Origin: Zanthoxylum bungeanum
Taxonomy: Eukaryota > Streptophyta > Magnoliopsida > Sapindales > Rutaceae
DNA: 64,000 nucleotides
NCBI GenBank assembly: GCA_019454045.1
Contig: SKCR01029070.1
Location: forward strand, 62,001-126,000
Direction: 5' to 3'
The notes under the pieces are model-generated. The model did no database searches. It worked only from the letters and a program-made list of their open reading frames with translations, and had not been told where the DNA came from. Made by a program: the position numbers and the translations under genes. Below, piece after piece: positions 1 through 10,155 of the stretch. Positions within the stretch are counted from its first letter, which is position 1, and the number at the start of each line of letters is the position of its first letter.

Positions 1-144
1 CTCCCAAGGTTTATCGTCAGGTCCGGAGGCGGGTATATTGGGCTCGGGGGTATGCTGCCCACTGGAGGAAGTTGGTTAATGATGCGGCCTTTGTTGAGTC
101 GGGCCTTACTCGGACTGTCCCTTCGGAGGCCTCGGGTCGGATAG

Positions 145-252
145 GTAGATGTTTGCTGACTGTTTTTGACTTCCCTGTTTGTTTATCATGTTTGATGTTT
201 TTTTTTTGCTATGTGCTTGGGTCCTGATTTCCTTATCCCCCATTTTTTGTAG
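145..252 (+). other. Intron 1 of the antisense ORF
   Basis: The donor AG|GTAGAT and the acceptor TTTTTTGTAG|GC are good plant splice sites behind a T-rich tract. The upstream exon leaves one base (G), which joins GC at 253-254 to make a Gly codon, so the frame continues directly into the downstream Met-Ser-Lys reading frame. Confidence 0.6.
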
Positions 253-767
253 GCATGTCAAAGAGGCCGAAGTTTCTTGAGAAGTTGGCTGGTACTATGA
301 AGAAGGCTGGCCATGCTGAAACTGGAACTTCCCGGGCACTGCCTGAATCTGTTGCGGTTGGGAGATCACCTCAAAGGAAGGTTCAGCCGGCTACTCGGGA
401 TCCATCCTCCCCATCTGGTGTGCAGTTACCAGGATCTGCTCGGTTGGTCAGTCCGCCGAAGCCTTTTAGGAAAATGAGGCGTCAATTTGGGGCCGAGGAG
501 GCTGAGTTGGAGGGGGAGGAGCCTGTGCAGGGCAAGAAGAAGGATGCCCGTCGGGGGAAAAAATCTTCTGAGGGCTCCTCTAAGAAGCGCAAGGGTTCTG
601 TGATCCTCGGGGTGGATGATTTGGGAGAAGACATCCGGGAGGCTACCTCTCATTTAGTGTCGGCATTTAACGAATTGGCCGAGGTGATTCCCCCGGGGGA
701 GGTTTCGAGATATGAGGATATCTCTCCCGAAGCCTTGGTGACCGAGATGAGCTCTCAAATGGCAAAG

Positions 768-846
768 GTAGTTTTACTCCTCTTCTTTCTGATTTTGGTT
801 CTCGGTCTTTTTGATTTTATATCTTGACTTCTTTGTTTTTATGCAG
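768..846 (+). other. Intron 2 of the antisense ORF
   Basis: The donor AAAG|GTAGTT and the acceptor TTTATGCAG|GC define a 79-bp T-rich intron in phase 0. Removing it joins ...Gln-Met-Ala-Lys to Ala-Thr-Tyr-Leu-Leu without changing frame. Reading straight through gives a hydrophobic run that stops at 827. Confidence 0.65.
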
Positions 847-1804
847 GCTACTTACCTCCTGGCCAAGAATAAGGACCTCCTTCTGAGTCTATTTTCCGAG
901 GGTGGTCAGGCCCAGAGACTTCAGAATCGCCTTTCAGAAGTGGAAGCTAAACTGGCCGATCGGGAGGAGGTGATAAAGAACCTCGAATCGACAACAATTG
1001 AGAACTTCAAAACAAACAAAGCTCTTAAGGCTGATGCCGCGTTGGAGCGAAAACTTGCCGACTCTGCTAGGGAGGATTTGAAGGCTGCCCAATCTGAGAT
1101 CGGTGTTTTGAAAGCGAAGGTGTCAACTGTTGAAACCAAACTGAAGGCCAATGAAGAACAAATGGCACGGGCCCGGAATGATCTTGAGAGGAAAGAGGCC
1201 GAGGTTGAGGAGAGAGATGCCGATCTTGAGACCGAGAAGGAGGCCATCCGCCTTGAGGGGGTTGGTGACTGTGCTGAACTGATACCGATGGTGCTGCCAA
1301 GTCTGAATATGGATCTTATTTATGCGGCCATCAGCTTTTGTAAGGGGGATATTCTGAGGAGGAGTTCCGGAAGTGGCTCCCTCCTCCTACCGAGGAGGTG
1401 ATGGATCCCGACCCGATTTCAGTCGTTCCGGCTTCTGGGGCTTCCCAAGAAGGACGACCTGATGTTCCTGCCCCTGGTGAGGACTGCCTTGAGATCCCTC
1501 CTCCCATCCCTGAAGCAGAGGTCTCTCATGCTGCCGAGGTTGAAGCCGCAGTTCCTCCTCCCGAGGTCAAGCCGATCCTCCCGCCGTCTGAGCTGGCTGA
1601 GGAAGAAATTCCGGCCCCTGTGTGGGCTGAATGAGAAAGGGTAACCCGACCGGGGCCCTGTGTACACATTAACTTTTTGTAATGACATTTCAAACTGTAT
1701 TTTGAAATATATTATATTTATGTGTCTTTCTTATCTCCTTCTCTTTTTCTTTATGCTTCATATTATCCGAACACTTTGAGACCCTTCGGGGTTTAATCAT
1801 GAGC

Positions 1805-2167
1805 CGGAGGGGCATAACCCGACCCCGAGCTGAGTGAGACACTTGGCTCTGGGGGAATGTTACCTCCTCAATCCAAAGAAGACTGACTCGGTGGGACATA
1901 ACCCGACCCCGAGCTGAGTGAGACACTTGGCTCTGGGGGAATGTTACCTCCCCAGTCCAAAGAAACCGACTCGGTGGGACGTAACCCGACCCCGAGCTGA
2001 GTGAAAGACTTGGGCTCTGGGGGAATATTATCTCCCCAATCCAAAGAAGACTAACTCGGTGGGACGTAACCCGACCCCGAGCTGAGAAAGGCACTTGGAC
2101 CTGGGGGAATGTTACGTCCCCAGTCCGAAGGGCTGACTCGGTGGGATATAACCCGACCCCGAGCTGA
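1805..2167. repeat. Tandem array of an ~83-bp unit (4-5 copies)
   Basis: The marker AACCCGACCCCGAGCTGA recurs at about 1815, 1899, 1982, 2067 and 2149, giving a period of 82-85 bp. Each unit also holds CTTGGCTCTGGGGGAATGTTA. The two halves of a unit resemble each other, so the unit may be a dimer of a ~42-bp ancestor. Frames through the array are long because the repeat is GC-rich, not because it is a gene. Confidence 0.85.
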
Positions 2168-2262
2168 ATAACCAAGTGGCCTCGGCGGAACGAAATCCAG
2201 CCCCGAGCCGACTAACAAGTGGCCTCGGCGGAACGAAATCCAGCCCCGAGCCGACTAACCCC
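2168..2262. repeat. Two copies of a 43-bp unit
   Basis: AAGTGGCCTCGGCGGAACGA starts at 2174 and again at 2217, followed by AATCCAGCCCCGAGCCGACT both times. The same unit returns at about 3157-3240. Confidence 0.8.
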
Positions 2263-2394
2263 TGGGGTTTATTCAGAAGGGAAGTGAATCAACCTTTGAA
2301 ACCCTACCGAATCTGGCATGGGCGTCCCTCTGCCAGACCGGCGAAAAACAAAAACAAGATTCTGGAAAATAAAATTAAAAGGTGGGGGTGACTT

Positions 2395-2966
2395 AGCACC
2401 TATCCCAAAAACGTTTTTGCAAGCATAAACAACAACATGGATGCCTCAAAACAGCGTCCCTTCTGAGGTCTCCAAAACATAATTCTGAATCTTTCAATTC
2501 AGTGTCCCGGCGAACCAGGATTTGGATCAGAGAGCGTTTAAAATGGTAAGGGCACATCCTCTATACGTCGGGTCACTGTGGAGCCTGTGTATTATACGAG
2601 GGCTCCTCCTTACCACGCTGGAGCAGGCACACGCTACAGGGGCACAACGCATCCCTGTGCTGCGCCTCTCTTGGATCCAAATGATGAATGGATCAAAGAG
2701 TGTCCGGGATACTAAGGGCACATTCCTCCTTAGGTCCGGCATCACTGGAGCTAACAATCGTCACGGGGGCATCATTATCCCCCGTGCTATGCTTTCCCAC
2801 GGATCCATTATATCGGGTACGTGAGGATCAAAGAGTGGTCGACACATTAAGGGCATATTCCTCCTTATGTTCGGTAACACTGGAGTAGGCAATCGCCACA
2901 GGGGTATCATCCCTCCCCGTGCTATGCTTCTCACGGATCCTATGCATCGAGTATGTCCCTGAATAT
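2395..2966. repeat. Three degenerate copies of a ~135-165-bp unit
   Basis: The motif GGATCA(A/G)AGAG recurs at about 2524, 2692 and 2826. Each time it is followed by GGGCACAT/GGGCATAT, CCTCCTTA and an ACTGGAG block; the later copies end in CCCCGTGCTATGCTT and a GGATCC. No gene is seen. Confidence 0.65.
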
Positions 2967-3156
2967 TTCCGAGGACCTCGAGCTAAGAGAGACACTTGGT
3001 TCTGGGGGAATATCCCGTCCCCAGACCAATGAGCATGACTCGGTGGGACGTAACCCGACCCCGAGCTAAAAGAAAGACTTGGCTCTGGGGGAATGTTACA
3101 TCCCCAGTCCAAAGAAGCCGACTCGGTGGGACGTAACCCGACCCCGAGCTGAATAA
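2967..3156. repeat. Second block of the ~83-bp unit (2 copies)
   Basis: The CTTGG(T/C)TCTGGGGGAAT and ACCCGACCCCGAGCT motifs of the 1805-2167 array return here. The 83-bp array is therefore interrupted by the 2395-2966 repeats. Confidence 0.75.
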
Positions 3157-3475
3157 ACAAGTGGCCTCGGCGGAATGAAGTCCAGCCCCGAACCGAATAA
3201 ACAAGTGGCCTCGGCGAAACGAAATCCAGCCCCGAGCCGAAAAGAGACATCGGTCTCGGCGGTACAAGAGCAGACCCGATCCGGAAAGAGACATCGGTCT
3301 CGGCGGTACAAGAGCATACCCGAGCCGGAAAGAGACATCGGTCTCGAAGGTACAAGAGCAGACCCGAGTCGGAAAGAGACATCGGTCTCGGCGGTACAAG
3401 AGCAGACCCAAGCCGGAAAGAGACATCGGTCTCGGCGGTACAAGAGCAGACCTGAGCTGGAAAGAGACATCGGTA
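3157..3475. repeat. 44-bp tandem array: two copies of one type, then five and a part of a second
   Basis: Two units beginning AAACAAGTGGCCTCGGC are followed by exact 44-bp units beginning AAAGAGACATCGGTCTCGGC at 3241, 3285, 3329, 3373 and 3417, plus a truncated sixth at 3461. The two unit types have the same length and align along most of their length, so they share an ancestor. Confidence 0.9.
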
Positions 3476-3556
3476 TTTTTGGGATCCGTTGTCTTTCTTG
3501 CAACTCTACAAGGGTCACTACAAGTAATGCTCTTCTTAATACATCCTCTTTGCATC

Positions 3557-3880
3557 TCAGCATTCCACGCATCCGACCGGATGACTTCCGTTATCAACTT
3601 GGTCGACCTCAAAAATCGAACGGTATATGTACACACGGAGATAGTCTTCTTTCACCAAGTCTTCCACCTGCTCCCGCAGGTCTCTGCACCCATTCGTGGC
3701 ATGTCCCCTTACGTTATGGTAAATACAGTATGCCCTACTATTTCCCTCCTCAATCGGGAACCTCCTCAAATTAGGCTCGGCCAACATACCTTTATCCTGG
3801 ATTTCCCGAACTATCTGGTGAAATCCCTGACGATCGGTGATTTCCATCTTCTGCCATCGTCTTACTACGCGAGCTGCTTT
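3557..3880 (-). pseudogene. gag: C-terminal remnant of a Tat-type gag with a zinc-knuckle-like motif
   Basis: The minus-strand frame carries Tyr-Cys-x-x-Tyr-His-x4-Gly-His-x4-Cys, followed by an amphipathic Leu/Glu-rich segment. This is the arrangement at the C-terminus of Tat/Ogre gag proteins, which package element RNA. It is preceded by a conserved-looking Arg-Glu-Ile-x-Asp-Lys-Gly-Met/Leu-Leu block. The open frame runs on upstream straight through the primer-site-like sequence at 3889-3906. The N-terminal two thirds of gag are therefore deleted, and what remains was joined close to the 5' LTR. Downstream there is no pol: the tandem arrays begin within about 80 bp. Confidence 0.6.
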
Positions 3881-3888
3881 TCGTTGAG

Positions 3889-3906
3889 TCCCCACAGACG
3901 GCGCCA
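3889..3906 (-). other. Primer-binding-site-like sequence of element A
   Basis: On the minus strand TGGCGCCGTCTGTGGGGA begins two bases after the end of the LTR, the normal position for a tRNA primer site. I do not assign the tRNA. Confidence 0.6.
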
Positions 3907-3908
3907 AC

Positions 3909-4723
3909 TGTTGACGGTGGATTTTGGTTTCAGGGCAATATGGGCATATTACTCCCGAGACAATCCTCCCTCAATAGTGAATTTGTTTGGTTATGGGGGA
4001 CCAAAAGAAAATTTAGCAAAAGATAGATAAACACACCAATCAACAAGGAGATTTAACGTGGTTCGGTGGAATTGGATCCGACCTACGTCCACGGACAAAA
4101 AACAGGATGGCACTTTTATTACTCAAATACGTTTCTCAGATCTTTTTTGTGTTTACAAGTCAGAGCTTGATGATTCTGATCACTGATTATTATGATCCTT
4201 TTTTTTTGATGCCCCTTACACATACTCTGCCCTCCTATTTATAATAGTACAGAAATCAGACCCCTATTTGCATAGGAAATCCTAATTGATCTTAGTCTTC
4301 TCCTCTTGTGAGGAGTTCTAATCCACCGTTGCTTTCTCCTTCTTTATTCCTTGTTGTATTCTGACTCCATTTCCTGGTGAAAGTAGGATAGTTCGTTTTA
4401 TCTTATCCACTGGAATAGGGTGTCATCATCTTGAGCATACCTCGCCATATGGTCGGTCTTCATGAGGTCGGTCATGGTAGTCCTTTATGCTGAGAATGTT
4501 GCTGTCGACCTGATAGTGCCCGGCTATCTGAACCCAAGTGGTCGGTTGCCGGTCATAAGTGCTCAGTCTATTTCTGTTGTGGTCGGTTTGAAACCGTAAG
4601 GTGCTTGTTCTTTTATTGCAAAGTGGTCGGGTTGGATTTAATTATCTCAACCAAGCAGGGAATTACCCTTCTGTCCTCGTCGTGCTGTTTTAAATATCAT
4701 AATGCCTGAAAACACCATCAACA
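3909..4723 (-). repeat. LTR of element A (its 5' LTR)
   Basis: In + coordinates the LTR begins TGTTGACGGTG and ends CACCATCAACA, which are near-perfect inverted termini with TG/CA ends. Its length is about 815 bp. The left side abuts the primer site and the right side abuts element C's LTR. The partner LTR is off-window. Confidence 0.75.
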
Positions 4724-5794
4724 AATTTAATTAAATACACCCCATATTTATTTGATTTGTTTCCCTTTTTGAGCCATGCACAAACAAGGAAACCCTAACA
4801 TGCACCATTATAAAAAGAGACCAAAACAACCCTAATGATTCATTGGCACTCTCTCCCGACACAAAAGTAGGGGCCCCCCTTGAACTCACTCCTCTCTCTA
4901 AAAAATACAAAAAAAAAAACCCTAACTCATCTCTCTCATCATTCCCTTCACGCACCACTCAAAAAAAAAACTGATTCACTCATTCAACACACACCTTGCT
5001 CACCGAAGACAAAATCGCCACTCAGCCCTCTAACCTTATCACAAACCGACACACACATTCACAAATAAAGAAAACTAGACGCCACTCACAAAACAAGACG
5101 ATACACGCTACACACAAAAAAATCCAGCAGCCCTTCACGCGACACCCCATTAGCCAACACACCCTGCAGCCCTTCACGCAACACTCACCAGCCCACTCAC
5201 CCAGCAGCCCTTCACGTAACACCTCACTAGCCAACCTCGCCGTACAAATCAGCAAGCCACATGCAGGCCATTAACGCATACAGCTGACACACACACACAA
5301 ACGGACAGCAATAACCGATCAAAGCAGCCCTTTCACCGAACAAACCAATAACGTCCAAAACAGTGACCCCCAAATACCCTAAAACAGACCCCATAACCAG
5401 TCCAGAACACGCACGAACAACCCCCCCTAAACCGAGAGTAAACCAGCCCCTAAATCGGTCCAAAACAGTCCCAAAAATACCGCAAAACCGTGACCCAATA
5501 TCACTCAAAAACAGTATCCAAATCGACCCCAGAACAGCAGCAAAACAGTACGAAAATAGTGAAGAAAAATAGTGGAAACGGAAGTCCAAAACAGCGGCGA
5601 ACCAGAAAAATAACGGAGCATTAACCCTTCCGGCAATGACGTAACGCACTTCCGATGAGCATCTTAAAAGGTAAGACCTGAGGGCCCCCCCTTTTATTAT
5701 TTATCTTTTCATTTATTCTTTGTCGATCATTCGCATGCATCGTTGTATTTTACGTATGGTTTCATTTGTGTTGGGTTGATGATTGAGTGCTATC

Positions 5795-6820
5795 CCTTGC
5801 GGTATATCAGATGGAAACCCAGACGTAAATTCTGTAGCCGAATCCGAATGGACGGTAGTGCGGTCTGTACTTGGGATACAACTCCACGTACCGCTTGAGA
5901 AACTTTCAAGCACATGTTACATTTTGGTATTTAATTTTGTGTTTATTATTCCGCTATATATTTTCCATATATTGTTTCTTTGTTCATGCATTGTTAATCT
6001 GGATGCGCATGGGCTAATCATGCGGGGTAAAGGTCTTCTATTCGAGGGAAATTCCTAAAGGCTACCTTTACCACGATGTTTTGCCGCGCCGGACGAAGTG
6101 CGTTTGATTGAACGTGAGATATGTTCAATCGGGCATACAAGGTCCCATATTATTGCTTTATTTATTTTCTATGCATTCTTACTTGATGCGCATGAGCTAA
6201 TCACGTTGTTTAAAGGTCCTCTACTTGAGGGAGAAAAAGCCTAAAAGGCTACATTCACCACAATATTTTACCGCGCCTTTTCATTATTCCGTATTTACCT
6301 TTTGCATATTATTACTTTGTTTACGCATGCATTGCTATCTAGTGCGCATGTGCTAATCACATGGGTTAAAGGTCCTCCATTCGAGGAAAACGCCTAAAGG
6401 CTACCTTTACCATGATGTTTTGCCGCGCCGGATGAAGTACATTTGATTGAACGTGAGATATGTTCAATCGGGCATACAAGGTTCCATATTATTTATTTGT
6501 TTATTCATGTATTGCTACTTGATGCGCATGGGCTAATCATGTAGGTTAAAGGTCCTACATTCGAGGGAAATGCCTAAAGGCTACCTTTACCACGATGTTT
6601 TGCCGCGCCCTTCTCATATTGATTGCGCTATTCGTCTTTGTCTTGGTTGTCATTTTACATCTTTTCATTTTCGCATTCGTGCCATATTTATGTTTGAGTG
6701 TTTGCTTCTAACGGTTTATCGGATGGAAACCCATATATAAATTCCGTAGCCGAATCCGAATGGACGGTAGTGTGGTCTGTACTTGGGATACAACTCCACG
6801 TACCGCTTGAGCAACATTCA
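5795..6820. repeat. Repeat complex inside the C LTR
   Basis: A ~110-bp block containing GTAGCCGAATCCGAATGGAC and TTGGGATACAACTCCACGTA occurs at about 5800-5905 and again at 6710-6820. Between them lie four spaced copies of a unit with GCGCATGGGCTAATCA and AAGGCTACCTTTACCA (starts near 6006, 6188, 6344 and 6523). The 3' LTR repeats the same layout at about 29170-30195. Confidence 0.8.
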
Positions 6821-6866
6821 TACATATTTCCGTGTCATTTTAGATACCACTTTGGTAATCTCGTTC

Positions 6867-6988
6867 AAACGCGTTATCAAACGCTACTCGAACGCATGCA
6901 TTCTGTTTACCGTTCGAACGCGTTCTCAAACGCTACTCAAACACATGCATTCTGTTTACCATTCGAACGCGTTATCAAACGCACCATG
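6867..6988. repeat. 48-bp minisatellite in the C LTR, 2.5-3 copies
   Basis: Units of the form CGAACGCGTTATCAAACGCT... CATTCTGTTTACC repeat here. The matching place in the 3' LTR (about 30237-30318) has one unit fewer. Confidence 0.8.
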
Positions 6989-8763
6989 AACGTGCATACA
7001 GTGGATCAACTTCTTTTCCTCATATTTCGTGCATGTTTGTTTATTTAAGTCATTTCTTTCGCATTACATAATTAACCATACCATTTCATTATTGTCGCTT
7101 TTACCATTATTAATTATTATATTTCCGCATTTATTCATTTGATATGTTCATGAGATTGTGTGCTCGCTTTTATTATTAATGCCTTTATAGTTGTTATTAG
7201 TTACACTATTGCGCTTCATCGTTTAATACGTTTATGAATTATGCATTTTGCCTTCATTTTTATTTACGATTATGGGTATGCAATCTTGTGTGTTGATTAC
7301 ATTATCTTGCATGTGTTACATAAGACTTGGTTATACTATTGCATAAATATTTTCATTACAATTGGCATAAATAAGGGACCATTCTGAACCCAACGGTTTG
7401 AGGTCTTCCCTTGCGAGGGGTGAGTGCGGCCTTAAATTATTTCTCAGTTCACACTGGGTGACGACTCCATTTTATTTCTCCGGTTTAGTCCCTGACCGGC
7501 ATAAACATACACGTATAACGCAAGCGCACGTATCGTTCAAGTAGTATAAAAATATCGATCCCACGAGGACTTAATTCCTATTGTTGTTATTAATTTTTTA
7601 TACTATTTATTTACATGTATCTAATTATAGGGAGAATGGAATTGATTGCTCTTGGTTGATTGAATGTGGATTTGCTAAAAAAAATAAAAATAGACTCAAA
7701 AGAAAATACTAAGGAAAATAAAAGAAAAGACTCAAAGATCTAGGGTCGTGACTTCACACAATATTATTCTAAAGATGAATTGATTCTCTTACATATGTGT
7801 AATAAATCAGTTTGCTAACCTGGAACACGAAGATATGCAAAAGCCTCTGTCGATGGTCAGACGCAAATACCCAGTATAACCTAATTGAACCATATGTCTA
7901 TGTCAACCAAATTACCTGGATTCATTAAAATCAAGTTCTAATTGTGGCTACCGCCGCCCGACAGGTATATTCCTATCCTGTAAGGAAATATATTAAAGGG
8001 TTATCTATCCTCAAGGAAGATCGTGGGCTATTGAATCTAAGGCTGAAACCTAAAATCCATTTTCCAAGTTCATTTTAGATTTACCACATCAATCCTATTG
8101 GTGATCAGGCAACAAGAAGCATTAAGCTTAAGACTCAATAAACAAACTAAAGAATTACCCAATATATAATTAAATCAATTATGAAGCTTATGAATATTGT
8201 GCTTCATCACTTCCCTAGAATAAAAATAAAATATTGGGGTTTAGGGGATCCACATTTACTATTTCTAATTTAGAAATCTCCTTTACTATAATATAGAATT
8301 TATCAGTGATATTACCAACCAGCCATATAGGCGGTATCCTCATTAAGTCAGATTTTAATTAAGTCCGACCAGCCATAAAGACGGTATCATTATTTGTCCA
8401 TAAACCAGCCATATAGGCGGTAATTATCTGTCACCTGAAGACCAGCCATATAAGCGGTCTTACTTTATGTCAAATAAATAAAACCAGCCATTAAGGCGGT
8501 AAACCTTTTAGTTTGAATTATAATTTCCATATTATAATTAAGGGAGATTAATCTAAATTAAAATAATAAAAGCTTCACCCTTCCCCTAGCGGAAATCTAA
8601 CTACTAAACATAAAAGAAAAGAGAAGAAGAAGAATAACTACTACTATTACTGAAAATAAAAATGCATAAATTAAATTACTAAAAATAAAAACACAAGATG
8701 CAATCCTTAAATTCCTTACAAAAACCTAAGGAAAGCATGAGAATTACAAATGAAATGGCTTGG

Positions 8764-8773
8764 TATTTATAGG
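8764..8773 (-). promoter_or_regulatory. TATA box of the B1 LTR
   Basis: On the minus strand CCTATAAATA lies about 590 bp into the LTR. The same sequence is at 14642-14651 in the other LTR, and a near-identical box with matching downstream sequence is at 35820-35829 in the solo LTR. It marks the likely U3/R border. Confidence 0.6.
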
Positions 8774-8799
8774 AAAATCTAAAGGCTTCCACCAATTTC

Positions 8800-8935
8800 T
8801 CCACGAATTGCTCCACCAAACACTCCACCAAACATGCCACAAGAAACTCCACAAAACACTCCACCAAACATGGCACCAAACAAGGCACCAAACATGGCAC
8901 AAAACACTCCACCAAACATGCTTGCATGTTTTGGT
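8800..8935. repeat. 12-bp minisatellite upstream of the B1 LTR TATA box
   Basis: Units such as CTCCACCAAACA and GGCACCAAACA alternate about ten times. The other LTR has the same array at about 14680-14805. The open frames across it (repeats of Leu-Val-x-Cys) are by-products of the 12-bp period. Confidence 0.85.
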
Positions 8936-9359
8936 GGAAGTTTGACAAATTTTTATATTTTGATAATGACTTTAGTAATTAAACATAATATAATTTCGGA
9001 TTTTTTATTAATTTCGATCATGAAATATTCAGAATTCGAAATTTTTTTGAGTCTTCTTTAATTTGCGACTTGAATCCGCTCAATCGGATGTTGGATGAAA
9101 AAGTTATGGCCAAAATACAAAACTTACGCAAAATTGGAATTTAGGACTGCACTTCGTGACGCGTACAATAAATTTTCGTTTTTGACCTTTTTTCCTCTGA
9201 ATTTCATCGTTTTAGCCCCGAGTTGATTCCATTAAGTCCTAATATTATTTTTATCTGCAAAATAAACAAAAACACATCAAAACGTTCATAAAACTCGAGA
9301 AACTATACAAAATATTATGTTAAATGAGTGGGAAATAGTGATATAAATACCACTCATCA

Positions 9360-9375
9360 CACCCCCAAACCTAAC
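9360..9375 (-). other. Polypurine tract of B1
   Basis: On the minus strand GTTAGGTTTGGGGGTG lies immediately before the 3' LTR. The same sequence precedes the B2 LTR at 18773-18788. Confidence 0.65.
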
Positions 9376-9923
9376 ATTTTGCTAGTCCTCGAGCAAAACT
9401 CAAAATAAAATAACATGAAAATAAATTAAGCTAAGCCACTTTCGTAGGGATCACAGTTGCATTTAGCGTATGCAACAAGCCTTTAAACCCTTAGGTGTCC
9501 CTAGTGGACGAGTTGTAGTCTCGTGAGGGTTTACAGCAATGATACCCACAAACATTTTACAAAAGTAAAAAGGTAGTGAAACTAATGCACACAAAAGCAA
9601 AAAGACAAGAGAAAAGAGAATAAAGAAGTTAGTGACTAATCAGGTGAAACTTCTACTCCAAGTTAGTAGTTGTTTTGTTTCTTTCTAAATTACCGAATAA
9701 GTAAATTCTCCGATTATATTTACCATTCTCCATATACACAGCCAACAAAATATTAATCAACTCATTTTTTCCCACAACAGTCACAAGTGCAGTTGATAAG
9801 AGAGTGATATTTTTGTCCTAAAGTTCTATCAGATTTCACACCTTTTTGTAGCAATGAAATAATTTTTCTGATTTTTCTGATTTTTTTTCTTTTTCTGATT
9901 TTATTTTATTATTTATATACAAT

Positions 9924-10155
9924 ATCTTCCGTCTATGTAGCGAGCTTTGGGTCGGTGGCTCCCAAACCAGTTGGCTTTAGGGCACCAGGTGTTAAGACAC
10001 CCCTACAGACTTAATTACTCAGACTTCAGATATAAATATATTTTGCAACATCTTCGATCCATGTAACGAGCTTTGGGCCAGGGACTCCCAAACCAGTTGG
10101 CTTTAGGGCACTAGGTGTTAAGACACCCTTAGAGACTTAATAACTCGGATCTCAT
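9924..10155 (-). repeat. Duplicated ~120-bp hairpin-rich motif in the B1 3' region
   Basis: Two copies start at 9924 and 10050. The shared core includes CCCAAACCAGTTGGCTTTAG and a GGTGT/ACACC stem with a 4-base loop, plus TTTGGG...CCCAAA complementarity. Element B2 has the same pair at 19326-19560. It lies in the 3' untranslated part of the element transcript. The function is unknown. Confidence 0.7.

Larger units (their letters stand above)
3..1634 (+). pseudogene. Antisense extra ORF of element A, spliced, coiled-coil protein (aORF type), 5' end missing
   Basis: Three exons can be joined in frame: 3-144 (start off-window), 253-767 and 847 to about 1300. The two introns (145-252, 768-846) have GT...AG ends, and the codon phase is kept across both. 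The second exon begins with a basic Lys/Arg- and Ser-rich stretch. The third encodes a long heptad-like coiled coil of about 110 residues (Glu/Lys/Ala/Leu-rich). The frame then ends at 1401. The expected continuation (Tyr-Ser-Glu-Glu-Glu-Phe, then a Pro/Glu-rich tail to 1634) is in another frame behind a TAA at 1341, so the gene looks frameshifted. Tat-lineage elements are known to carry such extra ORFs antisense to gag-pol, related to the 'putative gypsy type transposon' family. The diagnostic N-terminal domain would lie left of the window. The function is unknown. Confidence 0.6.
1..4723 (-). mobile_element. Element A: Tat-lineage Ty3/gypsy element, partial, without pol
   Basis: The element reads on the minus strand: LTR (4723 to 3909), primer-site-like sequence at 3889-3906, a gag C-terminal remnant, large tandem arrays, then an ORF in antisense orientation that continues past the left edge. 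LTR, primer site, gag, arrays and antisense ORF in this order are known for the Tat lineage (Retand-like elements). No protease, reverse transcriptase or integrase is present, so this copy is internally deleted and non-autonomous. It is inserted in the 5' LTR of element C: the right flank at 4724 begins AATTTAATTAAATAC, and the same sequence is uninterrupted at 28111 in C's other LTR. The other LTR of A is outside the window. Confidence 0.75.
4724..7492 (+). repeat. 5' LTR of element C, first visible part
   Basis: This part matches 28111-30816 of the 3' LTR along its whole length, with scattered substitutions and small indels. The last five bases (GTCCC, 7488-7492) are duplicated after element B1 at 15261-15265. 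It contains internal repeats (separate entries) and no gene. Short open frames here are not conserved as proteins. Confidence 0.85.
7493..9359 (-). repeat. B1 3' LTR (left)
   Basis: The LTR begins TGACCGGCATAAAC and ends ACCACTCATCA in + coordinates. It is nearly identical to 13370-15260. It contains five copies of ACCAGCCATATAGGCGGTA-like units (about 8318-8505, transcribed side) and a 12-bp repeat array (about 8800-8935) just upstream of the TATA box at 8764-8773, reading minus. Confidence 0.9.

Noticed and set aside
3241..3475. Regular 44-bp repeats resembling a CRISPR array
   Set aside because: There are no unique spacers, the units are directly adjacent, and the context is a plant retrotransposon.
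2828..3636. Open frames of 158-217 codons on the minus strand across the tandem arrays
   Set aside because: They repeat with the 44-bp unit and shift frame each unit. They are produced by stop-poor repeats, not by a gene.
5022..5649. 140-codon hydrophobic frame on the minus strand in the C LTR
   Set aside because: It lies in an LTR. The second LTR copy (28676-29017) holds only a shorter, altered version, and no membrane protein family is recognised.
8679..8948. Cys/Val/Leu-rich open frames in the B1 LTR
   Set aside because: The protein pattern is the 12-bp minisatellite read in frame. It lies in the promoter part of an LTR.
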